A stretch of 64,000 nt of DNA from a virus: positions 23,319 to 87,318 of the IMG/VR virus record IMGVR_UViG_3300027985_000627; one strand, written 5' to 3'. Below the pieces are notes generated by a model. It made no database searches and was not told where the DNA came from. It saw only the letters and a program-made list of their open reading frames with translations. Positions 7,378-16,527 of this stretch are shown here, in pieces. How positions within the stretch are numbered: position 1 is the first letter of the stretch; every line of letters starts with the position of its first letter. The position numbers and the translations under genes are program-made.

Positions 7378-8332
7378 AGACTCGGCTAAATTTCTCTTCA
7401 CCGATGATTACGTGGCTACTTGCAGTGGTAATCTTTTCGTGTATTATCCTAAAGGGTTTGGTGTGAACTGCCTCGTTGATAGCTCCGACATGCTTTCGAC
7501 TGTCAAAGCCATCAGTGAAAACGAAATCAAGATGGAAGTGAAGAAAGATAAACTCCACATTTCATCGAAGACTACCAAAGCCAAACTCAACGCATACATA
7601 GGCGACAACACTATCACCAAATTCATCAACAAGATGGATGTTTCTACTCTGGATTTCGAAGAGCTTCCCAAAGGGTTCAAAACCGGATTCGAACTGTGTT
7701 CGTTTTCGTACATGAAGACGGATTGCACGAATCGGTTTTACAATGTGTTTTGTGACGGCGACTGTATTTTTTCTACGGACACGTATAGGGTCAGTATCTA
7801 CGAACTCCCTGAAGAGGACAAGTCATTGTCCTTCGCGATACCAGGGCCCCAGAGCGAAGTTTTACGCGATTACGACATTGTGGGTTACTGTCTTCTCGAA
7901 AACTGGCTGGTGCTAGAAACCGCTGATGGGGCAATCATAGGAACCACGTTGTCGAAGGCTGAACCTTTCGATTGGGAAAAATCATTTGAGGACTTCGACG
8001 AAGACGAAGCTTCTAACATTCGTATTCCGAAAGAAGTCAAAGACGCTGTGGATTCTATCAGCTTCATGACTGATATCGACGTTAAGAAAGATCAGGTCGT
8101 TGAAGTTGAATTGACTGAAGGGTTTCTCACTCTCAGGATGAAAAAAGAAAGTGGCACTATCGAAAAGACCGTTGAAGTGAAATATAAAGGTCAGGACGTT
8201 AAGTTCTCTATGGTGCCTGAATTCTTTTCCCAAATACTTTCTCATGCGACTGTAGCCAAGATCGGTAAAAGTTCCGCTATTTTCAAATCTCACGGTTTCA
8301 CCCACAATATGCTTCTTCCTATGGAGGAATAA
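7307..8332 (+). CDS. DNA polymerase sliding clamp (DnaN-like)
   Basis: 341 aa with a strong AAAGGAG before the ATG. Sequence similarity to bacterial beta clamps is weak, but the length, the beta-rich pattern, the C-terminal 'HNMLLPMEE' (compare the DnaN ending 'VVMPM') and the position directly upstream of the polymerase and clamp-loader genes support the call. It would encircle DNA and tether the polymerase. The stop overlaps the polymerase start (ATAATG). Confidence 0.75.
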   Translation: MLKSELEKVLLAVKPGLAKRKVDEDSAKFLFTDDYVATCSGNLFVYYPKGFGVNCLVDSSDMLSTVKAISENEIKMEVKKDKLHISSKTTKAKLNAYIGDNTITKFINKMDVSTLDFEELPKGFKTGFELCSFSYMKTDCTNRFYNVFCDGDCIFSTDTYRVSIYELPEEDKSLSFAIPGPQSEVLRDYDIVGYCLLENWLVLETADGAIIGTTLSKAEPFDWEKSFEDFDEDEASNIRIPKEVKDAVDSISFMTDIDVKKDQVVEVELTEGFLTLRMKKESGTIEKTVEVKYKGQDVKFSMVPEFFSQILSHATVAKIGKSSAIFKSHGFTHNMLLPMEE

Positions 8333-10932
8333 TGGCTCTCAGAAAGGGCTTTTTCAAAGAGAAGGCTTCTGGACCCGACTGTGTAAAATGTAAACTCGGT
8401 TCTAAATGCCGTAATCCTAAGCTACCTGTTTACGGTCTTGGCAAACAGAAAGCTTTGATTATCGGTTCTCAGCCGTCTATCATGGACGACAAGTTTGGTA
8501 AACTTGGCAACGGTGAAGCTACGGAGTTTCTGGAAGAAGAACTTGAAAAGTTTGGTTTGGATTTGTACGACGACTTTTGGAAAATCAACGCCGTAAACTG
8601 TGCTACTCCAAAAGGCCGCAAACCGACCAGAAAAGAAATAAACTGTTGTCGTCCATATATCGAAAACATCATTGAAGAACTTAAACCGAACGTCATCATC
8701 CTTCTAGGTGACCAAGCTATAGAATCGCAATTCAACGGACGTTTCAAAGACCTTTCTGTCACACGATGGAGAGGTCTTTGCGTTCCTGAAGTGAAAAATA
8801 ATGCTTGGGTTGTCCCTTTGATGCACCCTGCTCACGTTGTGAAGATGAAGTGGGACGCGCATTTGAAACGGACTTTCAGAACCGATTTGAAGTACGCTTT
8901 GTCCGTATTGAGAAAGAAAGAGAAACCTGAAGTTCTTCCTTATCAAGAACATGTTCACCTTCTCACAACGATGGGAGAAATACGCGGATTGTTCGATTAC
9001 CTGAAGAAAGAAAAACCTTTATCTGCGTATGACTGGGAAACTTCTGCCATAAAACCGTATGATTCCGATCAATTAATATGGTCTTGCGCCATCGCTACTG
9101 AAAGAGGATCCTACGCTTTCCCAATTCACTACCCGTCTGGTTCGTTTTATCCTAAAAAAGGTTCTGATTTTTATTGGGACAAACACCTTGAAGAAGTGGA
9201 AGACCTTGTGAGTTGGTACATCAATGATCCTGAGATGAAAAAGATTGCCCACGGATCAAAGTTTGAAACTACTTGGGGAACTACTGTTCTCGGTAAAGAA
9301 ACTCGTGGAATTGAATGTTGCACAATGACCAGGCAACATGTTCTTGATGCACGAAAGAAATTCTGCGGATTGAAGTTTCAGCTTTTCATTCGTTACGGCA
9401 TCGAAGGGTACGAGAAAGGAACAAAGAAGTATTACCCTGAAGGTCACGGCAACACCAAGAACGAGTTGTTTAAGATGCCGTTGAAAGAACTCCTTACGTA
9501 CAACGGCATTGACGCTTTCGGAACTCTGAAACTCTATCATGACCAAAATGACGAACTCAGAATAGGAACAAAAAGTCCTAAAGAAGACTTGATAAAGTGT
9601 AGCCAACTGTTTCAAGATGGTCTTGAGGCTCTTGGTGAAGCCCAGATGAACGGCATACGAATGGATTTGAAGTTGCTCCATTCTATGAAAGATGATCTTA
9701 CAAAGACCATCGACAATCTGGCTTTGCTTCTGAATGAATCCAGAGAAGCCGTAGAGTTCAAAAAGTTCACTGGTGAAGAATTGAATTTCAATTCTTCAAA
9801 GCACCTTGGAACTTTACTGTTCGATGTAATGAAGTTGGAGCCGACAAAGAAAACATCGTCAGGGTCTAACTCAGTCGATAAAGAAGCACTGACAGCTTTT
9901 GATAGCGAATTTACGCGCAATCTGCTCGAATACCGAAAGTTTTTGAAGATACGTGATACGTACATCGCTCAATTCGTCAACGAGATAGGCGAAGACGGAT
10001 TACTGCATCCTTTCTTTGATCTGCATACAGCCAGAACTGGTCGTTCCAGTAGTTCATCCCCTAACTTCCAGAACATCCCTATCAGAACGGATGAAGGCAA
10101 AGAACTCCGAAAGATTATCATTCCAAGAAAAGGACATAAGATTTCTGAGAATGATTATGGATCAATCGAAGTTCGCATTGCCGCTTGCTACACAAAAGAT
10201 CCTGTTCTCATTTCGTACATCAATGATCCAACTACAGACATGCACCGAGACCAAGCACAAGAACTGTTCTTGCTCAATTCTGAAGAAGTGAACAAGACGC
10301 TTCGGTTTTATGCAAAGAATGGTTGGGTGTTCCCTCAGTTTTACGGTTCATACTACAAAAACTGTGCTTCTGGACTGTGGGAAAACTGTCATAACTTACC
10401 GGTTGGTAAGAACAACGACGGCTTAATACTCACGGAACATTTACGGAAGAAGGGCATAAAGTGTTACGATGATTTTGTTGAACACTGCAAACATCATGAG
10501 AAAGCCTACTGGGACCGTTTCACTGTATTCAAAGAGTGGCAAGAGTCTGTCAAGCAGTTTTATTTGAAGTACGGTTACACCAAATCGTTCTTTGGATTCA
10601 GACGTTCTGGTTATCTTTCACAGAACGACGTAATAAACACACCGATTCAGGGAACAGCTTTCCATTGTCTTCTATGGTCGTTTGCTAGGATCAGCAAGAT
10701 TGCCAAGAAAGAAAAATGGAACTCTAAGCTGATCGGACAGATTCACGACTCCATCATCATTGACTTGGATCCTGCTGAAGAAACACATGTTCTGAAGACG
10801 GTTAACAAAGTCATGACCATCGACATTCGTGAAGACAACGACTGGATCATTGTTCCTCTTGAAGTGGAACCTGAACTTACTGGTGTTGATGAACCTTGGT
10901 ACTACAAGAAAGCAGTACCGTTACCTGCGTAG
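8332..10932 (+). CDS. Uracil-DNA glycosylase-DNA polymerase A fusion
   Basis: 866 aa. Residues 1-190 resemble Fe-S family uracil-DNA glycosylases: CVKC and a further Cys near the N-terminus, 'IIGSQPS', and 'LMHPAHVV' as the HP motif. Residues about 215-420 are a 3'-5' exonuclease domain ('YDWETSA' near 233 with the DxE pair; 'YNGID' as ExoIII). The rest is a family-A polymerase: motif A 'NDYGSIEVRI' (about 607), an O-helix starting 'RFYAKN' with Arg and Lys in place and ending in 'FYG', and motif C 'QIHDS' (about 803). Motif A has Gly-Ser-Ile where DYSxIE is usual. No 5' nuclease domain; that activity is a separate gene at 15027. Confidence 0.93.
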   Translation: MALRKGFFKEKASGPDCVKCKLGSKCRNPKLPVYGLGKQKALIIGSQPSIMDDKFGKLGNGEATEFLEEELEKFGLDLYDDFWKINAVNCATPKGRKPTRKEINCCRPYIENIIEELKPNVIILLGDQAIESQFNGRFKDLSVTRWRGLCVPEVKNNAWVVPLMHPAHVVKMKWDAHLKRTFRTDLKYALSVLRKKEKPEVLPYQEHVHLLTTMGEIRGLFDYLKKEKPLSAYDWETSAIKPYDSDQLIWSCAIATERGSYAFPIHYPSGSFYPKKGSDFYWDKHLEEVEDLVSWYINDPEMKKIAHGSKFETTWGTTVLGKETRGIECCTMTRQHVLDARKKFCGLKFQLFIRYGIEGYEKGTKKYYPEGHGNTKNELFKMPLKELLTYNGIDAFGTLKLYHDQNDELRIGTKSPKEDLIKCSQLFQDGLEALGEAQMNGIRMDLKLLHSMKDDLTKTIDNLALLLNESREAVEFKKFTGEELNFNSSKHLGTLLFDVMKLEPTKKTSSGSNSVDKEALTAFDSEFTRNLLEYRKFLKIRDTYIAQFVNEIGEDGLLHPFFDLHTARTGRSSSSSPNFQNIPIRTDEGKELRKIIIPRKGHKISENDYGSIEVRIAACYTKDPVLISYINDPTTDMHRDQAQELFLLNSEEVNKTLRFYAKNGWVFPQFYGSYYKNCASGLWENCHNLPVGKNNDGLILTEHLRKKGIKCYDDFVEHCKHHEKAYWDRFTVFKEWQESVKQFYLKYGYTKSFFGFRRSGYLSQNDVINTPIQGTAFHCLLWSFARISKIAKKEKWNSKLIGQIHDSIIIDLDPAEETHVLKTVNKVMTIDIREDNDWIIVPLEVEPELTGVDEPWYYKKAVPLPA

Positions 10933-10940
10933 GAGTCCAC

Positions 10941-11867
10941 ATGCCACCTCTCCAGTTGAAGTACAGACCGAAAGATTTCAAAGAAGTTCTTGGCAATGAA
11001 TCTACGATCAAAAGTCTGGAATCACTTTTGCGTAGGAATAAGGACGACATTCCCAAAGCATTCCTTTTCACTGGTCCTTCTGGTTGCGGCAAAACTACTC
11101 TGGCCAGAATCGTTGCAAACAAACTTGGATGCGACGACATGGACTTCCACGAATACAACGTTGCCAGTGTTCGTGGAATAGACACTGTTCGGGAAGTAGC
11201 TGCGAATGCTCCGTTTGCTCCTATGAGCGGAGAAATCAAAGCTTACTTGTTCGATGAATGCCACGGCATGACCAAAGATGCCAAAGAAGCCATGCTAAAA
11301 CTCCTCGAAGACGGACCGAAGCATGTTTACTTTTTCTTGGCGACGACCGAACCGCAGCAACTCCTGAAGACTTTGAAAGGACGTTGCACTGCTTACGAAG
11401 TCCAATCTCCGACTACAAAATCTTTACTCGGACATTTGAAAAGCATCTGTGCTAAAGAAGGGATTGAAAACTACCCTTCCGAAATTCTCCAAGAGATCGT
11501 TAAAGTGTCGGACGGCAGTATCCGCGAAGCTGTAAAGGTTCTTGACGCTGTAATCGACATTGAAGACGACGAAGAAGCTTTGCAAGCGGTACAGAACGCG
11601 GTAGTGAGCGAGGTAGACACAAAAGAACTGTGTCAAGCACTCATTGCAACAAGTGGCAAGCGATGGGATACATGCAAGAAAATCCTGAAAGGTACGACCG
11701 ACGATCCTGAAAGATTGCGTAGAGCAATACTTGGTTACCTCAATGCTGTTTTGTTGAGCAACGGTACAGAGCGCCATGTTGAAATTATGGAACTGTTCAT
11801 GGAACCAACATTCAACACCGGAATGCCTGGATTGTGTGTGAATGTTTTTCTTGCTTGCAAGCTTTAG
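10941..11867 (+). CDS. Clamp-loader ATPase subunit (DnaX/gp44-like)
   Basis: 308 aa AAA+ protein. The start at 10941 is chosen for the AGGAG seven bases upstream and because 'LKYRPKDFKEVLGNE' is the usual N-terminus of the family. Walker A 'GPSGCGKTT', Walker B 'AYLFDECHGM', sensor 1 'FLATTEP' and the arginine finger region 'GRC' are present. It would load the sliding clamp encoded at 7307. No second loader subunit is visible, so it may form a homopentamer or use one encoded elsewhere. Confidence 0.92.
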   Translation: MPPLQLKYRPKDFKEVLGNESTIKSLESLLRRNKDDIPKAFLFTGPSGCGKTTLARIVANKLGCDDMDFHEYNVASVRGIDTVREVAANAPFAPMSGEIKAYLFDECHGMTKDAKEAMLKLLEDGPKHVYFFLATTEPQQLLKTLKGRCTAYEVQSPTTKSLLGHLKSICAKEGIENYPSEILQEIVKVSDGSIREAVKVLDAVIDIEDDEEALQAVQNAVVSEVDTKELCQALIATSGKRWDTCKKILKGTTDDPERLRRAILGYLNAVLLSNGTERHVEIMELFMEPTFNTGMPGLCVNVFLACKL

Positions 11868-11899
11868 GAAAGCAACTTCTAACGTGATAAGAAGGGGAT

Positions 11900-12412
11900 A
11901 TGGACGACTTCAAAAAATTACTCACAGTTGACAAGGACAACCTTGATTTGGCTCTTGTCGAGCAAGCTTCCCTCATGTACGATTACGGACTGGAGTACGC
12001 GGAAGCTTTGCGTAAAAGGGACAAACTCAAGGACAGGTTGGATGTTGTCAAAGCTGAATTGGATTCGGAGATTCGTTCCAATCCTGAAGGATTTGGCTTC
12101 GACAAGAAACCGACTGAATCAGCAATAGCCAACGCAATTCTGCTTGAGAAAGAGTACCGTGCTGCTTCCGAACGTTACTTGGAAGCCTGTTACGAAGTGA
12201 ATGTAATCCTGGCTGCCAAGAATGCTTTGGAACATAAGAAGTCTGCGGTTGAAAACCTCATCAAGCTCTATTGCTCCAATTACTGGGCTGAAGGAACCTC
12301 TTTGCCTGCTGAAGACAGACAGCAAATAAAGAAGGAAGCTTCTGATATACGGTCTGAACAAGCAAGAAAAGGAATGAAATCTCCCAGACTGAAGAGGAAC
12401 AAGGATGATTAA
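11900..12412 (+). CDS. Coiled-coil recombination-associated protein
   Basis: 170 aa, mostly helical with heptad-like segments (about 35-65 and 85-125), a conserved-looking 'KKPTESAIANAI' and 'NALEHKKSAVENLIKLY'. Such proteins lie next to recombinase and SSB genes in many phages. A recombination-mediator role like T4 UvsY is possible from size and neighbours (SSB at 12553, UvsX/RecA at 13892) but I see no diagnostic motif. Confidence 0.6.
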   Translation: MDDFKKLLTVDKDNLDLALVEQASLMYDYGLEYAEALRKRDKLKDRLDVVKAELDSEIRSNPEGFGFDKKPTESAIANAILLEKEYRAASERYLEACYEVNVILAAKNALEHKKSAVENLIKLYCSNYWAEGTSLPAEDRQQIKKEASDIRSEQARKGMKSPRLKRNKDD

Positions 12413-12545
12413 CCCGTGGCTGTATCTGGTTGGCTCTTTTGGAGCAATCGTCCTTGTGTATCTTATAACGAGGCTTGTCTCCAAAGCGTGGTATCGTTCC
12501 ATGTTTGAGGAGCATATTCGTTTTCACAACTTGAACCGTAAGTGA
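12405..12545 (+). CDS. Small membrane protein
   Basis: 46 aa, overlapping the previous gene by 8 bases and preceded by AAGG. Residues 5-25 are hydrophobic (one transmembrane helix), followed by an Arg/Lys/His-rich cytoplasmic tail. Function unknown. Confidence 0.5.
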   Translation: MINPWLYLVGSFGAIVLVYLITRLVSKAWYRSMFEEHIRFHNLNRK

Positions 12546-12552
12546 GGCTAGA

Positions 12553-13839
12553 ATGGCAAGAGACAGAAAAGCGATGAAAGCGGCTCTTTTGAAACGGACC
12601 GCTGAGTCTGACAGAACCAAGAACGATTCTGGAAAGTTCGGGAACATCTTCATTGATGATCTGGACGTTGATTTCTGGAAGTGCAAAGAGGGTGAACACC
12701 TCATTGACATCATTCCTTACGAAGTCGGTAAGAACCATCCGACGGTTGCTGAGGGAGAATCCGATTACAAGCTTGACATTTGGGTCCACTACAAGGTTGG
12801 TCCGAATGAAGATGCTGTTATCTGCATGGCCAGGACCAAGAATGGCCGTTGTCCGATCTGCGAACACCAGAACAAGATGCGGAAGGACGAATCGTACACC
12901 GATGACGACATCAAGAAACTCAATCCGAAACGTCGGTGTATCTACAACATCCTGTGCTACGATTCCACCAAAGAAGAGCAAGCTGGTGTCATGCTTTGGG
13001 ATGCTTCGCATTTCTCGGTTGAGTCGAACATTCTTGCCATCGCTCGCCGTCCTCGTGGTGGTGGACTGATTTCCTTCAGTGATCCTGACGAAGGGAAATC
13101 TATTTTGTTTACTAGGGAAGGATCGGGCGCGTTGAACACCAAGTACGTTGGTTTTCGTCTCGAAGAACGCGAGGTCGAAGTGTCTGACGCCGCTCTTGAC
13201 GAAGCATTGACTTTGGATGAGGTCGTTATTTGGCCTGATTACGATGAAGTCAAGGAGAAGTTCTTGGCTGGTCTTTCCGAAGACGATGCGGATGAAAAGC
13301 CTGGTCGTCGCAAGAAAGACGATGACGAGGATGAGAAGCCTCGTCGTAGACGTACGGAAGAAGACGAGGATGAAGACGCTTCTCCTAGCCGTCGTCGCCG
13401 CCTCAAAAAGGACGATGCTGAGGAAGACGAGGAAGAAGAAAAGCCTCGTCGTCGTCGCAAAGCTGAACCTGAAGAGGAAGAAGAGGAAGAGAAACCTCGC
13501 AGGGGTCGGCGTAAGGCGGAACCGGAAGAGGAACCTGAAGAAGACGAGGAAGAAGAAAAGCCTCGTAGGCGCAGAAAGCCTGAACCGGAACCTGAAGAAG
13601 AGCCGGAAGAGGAAGAAGAGGAAAAGCCTCGTCGCAGGAAGCTCCGCAAGCCTGAAAAGGACGACGAAGAGGATGAAAAACCGAAGAAAAAGTCTTCGGG
13701 TGAATGTCCTCACGGCGGTGAATTCGGAACCGACCTCGATGAGCTTGACCAGTGCAATAAGTGCAAAGTCTACGATGACTGCGCCGCTGCCAAAGAAGCT
13801 GCCGAGGAAGAGAAGCCCAAACGTCGCCGTCGCGGGTAA
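12553..13839 (+). CDS. gp32-like single-stranded DNA-binding protein with long charged tail
   Basis: 428 aa. Residues 1-235 match the T4 gp32 type of SSB, with a zinc knuckle 'CPICEHQNK' and a later Cys pair. Residues about 240-375 are repeated blocks of Glu/Asp interrupted by RRRR clusters, far longer than the short acidic tail of gp32. A second Cys cluster follows (CPHG...CNKCKVYDDC, about 385-412), then a basic end. It would coat ssDNA and recruit replication and recombination partners through the tail. A strong terminator follows. Confidence 0.85.
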   Translation: MARDRKAMKAALLKRTAESDRTKNDSGKFGNIFIDDLDVDFWKCKEGEHLIDIIPYEVGKNHPTVAEGESDYKLDIWVHYKVGPNEDAVICMARTKNGRCPICEHQNKMRKDESYTDDDIKKLNPKRRCIYNILCYDSTKEEQAGVMLWDASHFSVESNILAIARRPRGGGLISFSDPDEGKSILFTREGSGALNTKYVGFRLEEREVEVSDAALDEALTLDEVVIWPDYDEVKEKFLAGLSEDDADEKPGRRKKDDDEDEKPRRRRTEEDEDEDASPSRRRRLKKDDAEEDEEEEKPRRRRKAEPEEEEEEEKPRRGRRKAEPEEEPEEDEEEEKPRRRRKPEPEPEEEPEEEEEEKPRRRKLRKPEKDDEEDEKPKKKSSGECPHGGEFGTDLDELDQCNKCKVYDDCAAAKEAAEEEKPKRRRRG

Positions 13840-13852
13840 TTAAACCCCAACA

Positions 13853-13882
13853 GGGGAGGGGAGAAATCTCCTCCCCTTTTTT
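13853..13882 (+). terminator. Intrinsic terminator after SSB gene
   Basis: A GGGGAGGGGAGA arm pairs with TCTCCTCCCC (one bulge) around a short AAA loop, followed by TTTTTT. It is a near copy of the hairpin at 3735. Confidence 0.9.
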
Positions 13883-13891
13883 GGAGTATGT

Positions 13892-15034
13892 ATGACTCTA
13901 CTCAAAAAGAAAACGAAAGTGTCGGAAGTGAAAGAAGCCATCGAAGACGACGGCGAACCGCTTAACGAAAAAGAAGTTTTCGACCCGACCAGGACTTTAA
14001 GTTCTGGTTCCACTTTGCTTGACCTCGCTATGACCGAATCTGAAGGTGGATTTGTTCAAGGCAAGGTTGTCAATCTGATCGGTGATTCCCACGCTGGCAA
14101 ATCTCTTCTCGCTTTGACCATGCTTGCTGAAGCCGCCCACGATCCGAAATACGACGAATACGATCTGATTTATGATGACGTTGAGGCTGCTTCTGAAATG
14201 AATCTTGCTGTAATGTTCGGCAAGAAAACCGCCAAACGCATAATGCCTCCCTTCACATACAAAGACGGAACCAACGGCCAATCCGATGCTATTCAGGACT
14301 TTTACGCCAATCTCAAAAATGCAATCAAACGTGGCAACCCGTTTGTCTACGTTCTTGATAGTTTCGATGCTTTGACTTCTCTTGAAGAACAGGAAAGAGC
14401 GGACAAAGAAGCTGAAGCCTTTGAAGCTGGAACGAAAGTCAAAGGTTCTTACAAGATGGAGAAGCCGAAGATTGTCAGTGAAATTCTCCGTGTTGTGAAA
14501 AAAGACCTGCAAGACCTCAATTCTATTCTTATCGTAATTTCTCAGACGAGGGACGATATCAACCCGATGACCTTCACGAAGAAGACCAGAAGTGGTGGTC
14601 GTGCTTTGAAGTTCTACAGCACCCATGAAATTTGGTTGGCTGTCGGCAAAAAAATCAAAAAGAAAGAGCGTACCATCGGTGCCGAAGTCATTGCCAAGAT
14701 TACAAAGAACAAAATAACTGGAAAATCTCGGGAAGTCATGTTTCCGATATACACCAGCTACGGTGTTGATGACATAGGTTCTTGCATTCAGTTTTTGATT
14801 GAAGAAGGTGTTATTACCGGTGGCAAAAAGAAAAAAGACAAAGATTCGGATGACAAGGGTAAAGGAAAGACTTTGAAATTTCCTGAACTTGATTTTGAAG
14901 GAACGCAAGCCAAGTTGATTCAAATGATTGAGGATGATCCGAAACTACTCAAAAAGCTCCGCAAGATAACCAAAGAAACGTGGATGGACATTGAAGATTC
15001 TATCAAAGTTGATAGGAAGCCGAAGTATGAATAG
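13892..15034 (+). CDS. uvsX: RecA/UvsX-family recombinase
   Basis: 380 aa. Walker A 'GDSHAGKS' (about 64-71), Walker B-like 'FVYVLDSFDAL', and 'LIVISQTRDD' followed by 'SGGRALKFYST' as in RecA-type proteins of T4-like and other phages. The C-terminal region is Lys/Asp-rich. It would catalyse strand exchange in recombination-dependent replication with the SSB and the coiled-coil protein upstream. Start chosen for GGAG 5 bases upstream. The next gene overlaps its end by 8 bases. Confidence 0.9.
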   Translation: MTLLKKKTKVSEVKEAIEDDGEPLNEKEVFDPTRTLSSGSTLLDLAMTESEGGFVQGKVVNLIGDSHAGKSLLALTMLAEAAHDPKYDEYDLIYDDVEAASEMNLAVMFGKKTAKRIMPPFTYKDGTNGQSDAIQDFYANLKNAIKRGNPFVYVLDSFDALTSLEEQERADKEAEAFEAGTKVKGSYKMEKPKIVSEILRVVKKDLQDLNSILIVISQTRDDINPMTFTKKTRSGGRALKFYSTHEIWLAVGKKIKKKERTIGAEVIAKITKNKITGKSREVMFPIYTSYGVDDIGSCIQFLIEEGVITGGKKKKDKDSDDKGKGKTLKFPELDFEGTQAKLIQMIEDDPKLLKKLRKITKETWMDIEDSIKVDRKPKYE

Positions 15035-15908
15035 GCAGCCGAGGCTCGTAATAGACTCCAGCTGCCTTTGCTATCGTGCAAAGCTGTCTTTGGCTGATAT
15101 GTCGTATGAGGATCAGGAAACCGGAGTTATATTCGGTTTCCTGATCCAATTACGTTCTCTGGCTAACATGTTCAAAACCAACGACTTTGTGTTCGCTTGG
15201 GACTCCAGAAAGTCTATCCGCAGAGATATGTACCATTGGTACAAAAGCAAACGCAGAGACAAAACTCCCGAAGAAAAAGAGATTGACGAAATTGCTTTGC
15301 CTCAATTCGGACTTCTCAGAACACAGGTTCTTCCTGGTATCGGATTCAACAATAACTTCATACAAACAGGATTGGAAGCCGACGATATCATTGCCGCAGT
15401 TGTCATGTCTGGACAGTCAGACGGTGGAAATGTGGTTGTGTCCACTGACAATGATCTTTTGCAGCTTCTGGATTTCTGCGATATTTTCAATCCTCAGACC
15501 AAGAAAACAATTACATCGGAAGACTTCACAGATAAATGGGGAATCGAACCAATGCAATGGTCGTTGGTTAAGGCTATGGCCGGTTGCACTTCTGATTCTG
15601 TGCCTGGTATTTCCGGTATAGGTGAGAAGTCAGCAGTTGCTTTTCTACGCGACGAATTGAAGAAAACGAGTAAGAAGTACGAAAGTATTGTTTCAGAAGA
15701 CGGCAGGGCTATTACCGAGAGAAATGAAGCTATCGTAACGCTGCCCTTCGCTGACACAGAAACCCCTGAGGTTATCGAAAACGATTTTGACCTCGATTAC
15801 TTCTCCATGATCTGTGGTAAATACGGTTTCGGTTCTTTCTTGAAGCAAGATGCTTATCTTGGGTGGTGCAAGATATTCGAAGGAGACTTTGATGGCCGCA
15901 AAAGGTAA
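15027..15908 (+). CDS. 5'-3' exonuclease / flap endonuclease
   Basis: 293 aa from ATG 15027. 'RLVIDSSCLCYRA' is the N-terminal metal-binding Asp motif of the family, 'VFAWDS' the second, 'GLEADDIIA' and 'VVVSTDNDLLQLL' the central acidic cluster, and 'DSVPGISGIGEKSA' the helix-hairpin-helix DNA-binding element. It supplies the RNA-primer and flap removal missing from the family-A polymerase at 8332. Overlaps both neighbours. Confidence 0.92.
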   Translation: MNRQPRLVIDSSCLCYRAKLSLADMSYEDQETGVIFGFLIQLRSLANMFKTNDFVFAWDSRKSIRRDMYHWYKSKRRDKTPEEKEIDEIALPQFGLLRTQVLPGIGFNNNFIQTGLEADDIIAAVVMSGQSDGGNVVVSTDNDLLQLLDFCDIFNPQTKKTITSEDFTDKWGIEPMQWSLVKAMAGCTSDSVPGISGIGEKSAVAFLRDELKKTSKKYESIVSEDGRAITERNEAIVTLPFADTETPEVIENDFDLDYFSMICGKYGFGSFLKQDAYLGWCKIFEGDFDGRKR

Positions 15909-16527
15909 AGGAAGCTCTTATGAAAGAGAAATATGCCGACTTCTTTCATTGTGGTGGACTGAAGGTGTATCCGACGATTACTTTTGGCGAACTGCTGGTT
16001 CAGGCGCTATGGCTAAGACACGCTCTAAAGTCGGAAAAAAAACACACGGTCACTACGGTGATATCCAAGCCGTTCATCCCGATGGAGAACCTTTGATTCG
16101 GGTATGTCTTTTCGAACTGAAACGTGGCTACAAGAACTGGTCGCCTTTGGACGTTATCGACAAAGGAAAACGTTCTGCTACACAAACTCTGGAAAAGTTT
16201 TTCGCTCAGATGGACGAAGACAAAGCGAATGGAGATATCCCTTACTCAGCTTTGGTATTTCGCAGAGACAAACGACAATCGTGTATTGGAATTGAAACCC
16301 AACTGTACCGAAACATAGACACGTACCAAATGGGTAATGGTCCGATTCCACAACTTCGTTTAATAACCGAAACACACGATTTCATTTTTCTTAATCTGGA
16401 AGATTTTCTTGGCTGGGCTAATCCTAAATACTTCGTGGAGAAATATAATGACCTTACAACTTGTTCTCAACGCACTGGAAAGAATAGCCGAAAACCCGTC
16501 CTTAAAAGAAAAGGAAAAGAGGATTAA
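15892..16527 (+). CDS. PD-(D/E)XK nuclease, Holliday-junction-resolvase-like
   Basis: 211 aa from ATG 15892 (an upstream extension has no AGG-like site). 'GKGSSYEREICRLLSLWW', 'RTAGSGAMAKTR', 'GDIQ' and 'CLFELKRG' give the E...GD...ExK order of PD-(D/E)XK nucleases, in the arrangement seen in phage resolvase-like proteins. It lies between the 5' exonuclease and ligase genes, which fits junction or branch processing before packaging. Confidence 0.75.
   Translation: MAAKGKGSSYEREICRLLSLWWTEGVSDDYFWRTAGSGAMAKTRSKVGKKTHGHYGDIQAVHPDGEPLIRVCLFELKRGYKNWSPLDVIDKGKRSATQTLEKFFAQMDEDKANGDIPYSALVFRRDKRQSCIGIETQLYRNIDTYQMGNGPIPQLRLITETHDFIFLNLEDFLGWANPKYFVEKYNDLTTCSQRTGKNSRKPVLKRKGKED

Noticed and set aside
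12463-13713. 416-codon antisense frame over the SSB gene, and a +1 frame at 13217
   Set aside because: Both are artefacts of the Glu/Arg repeat DNA.
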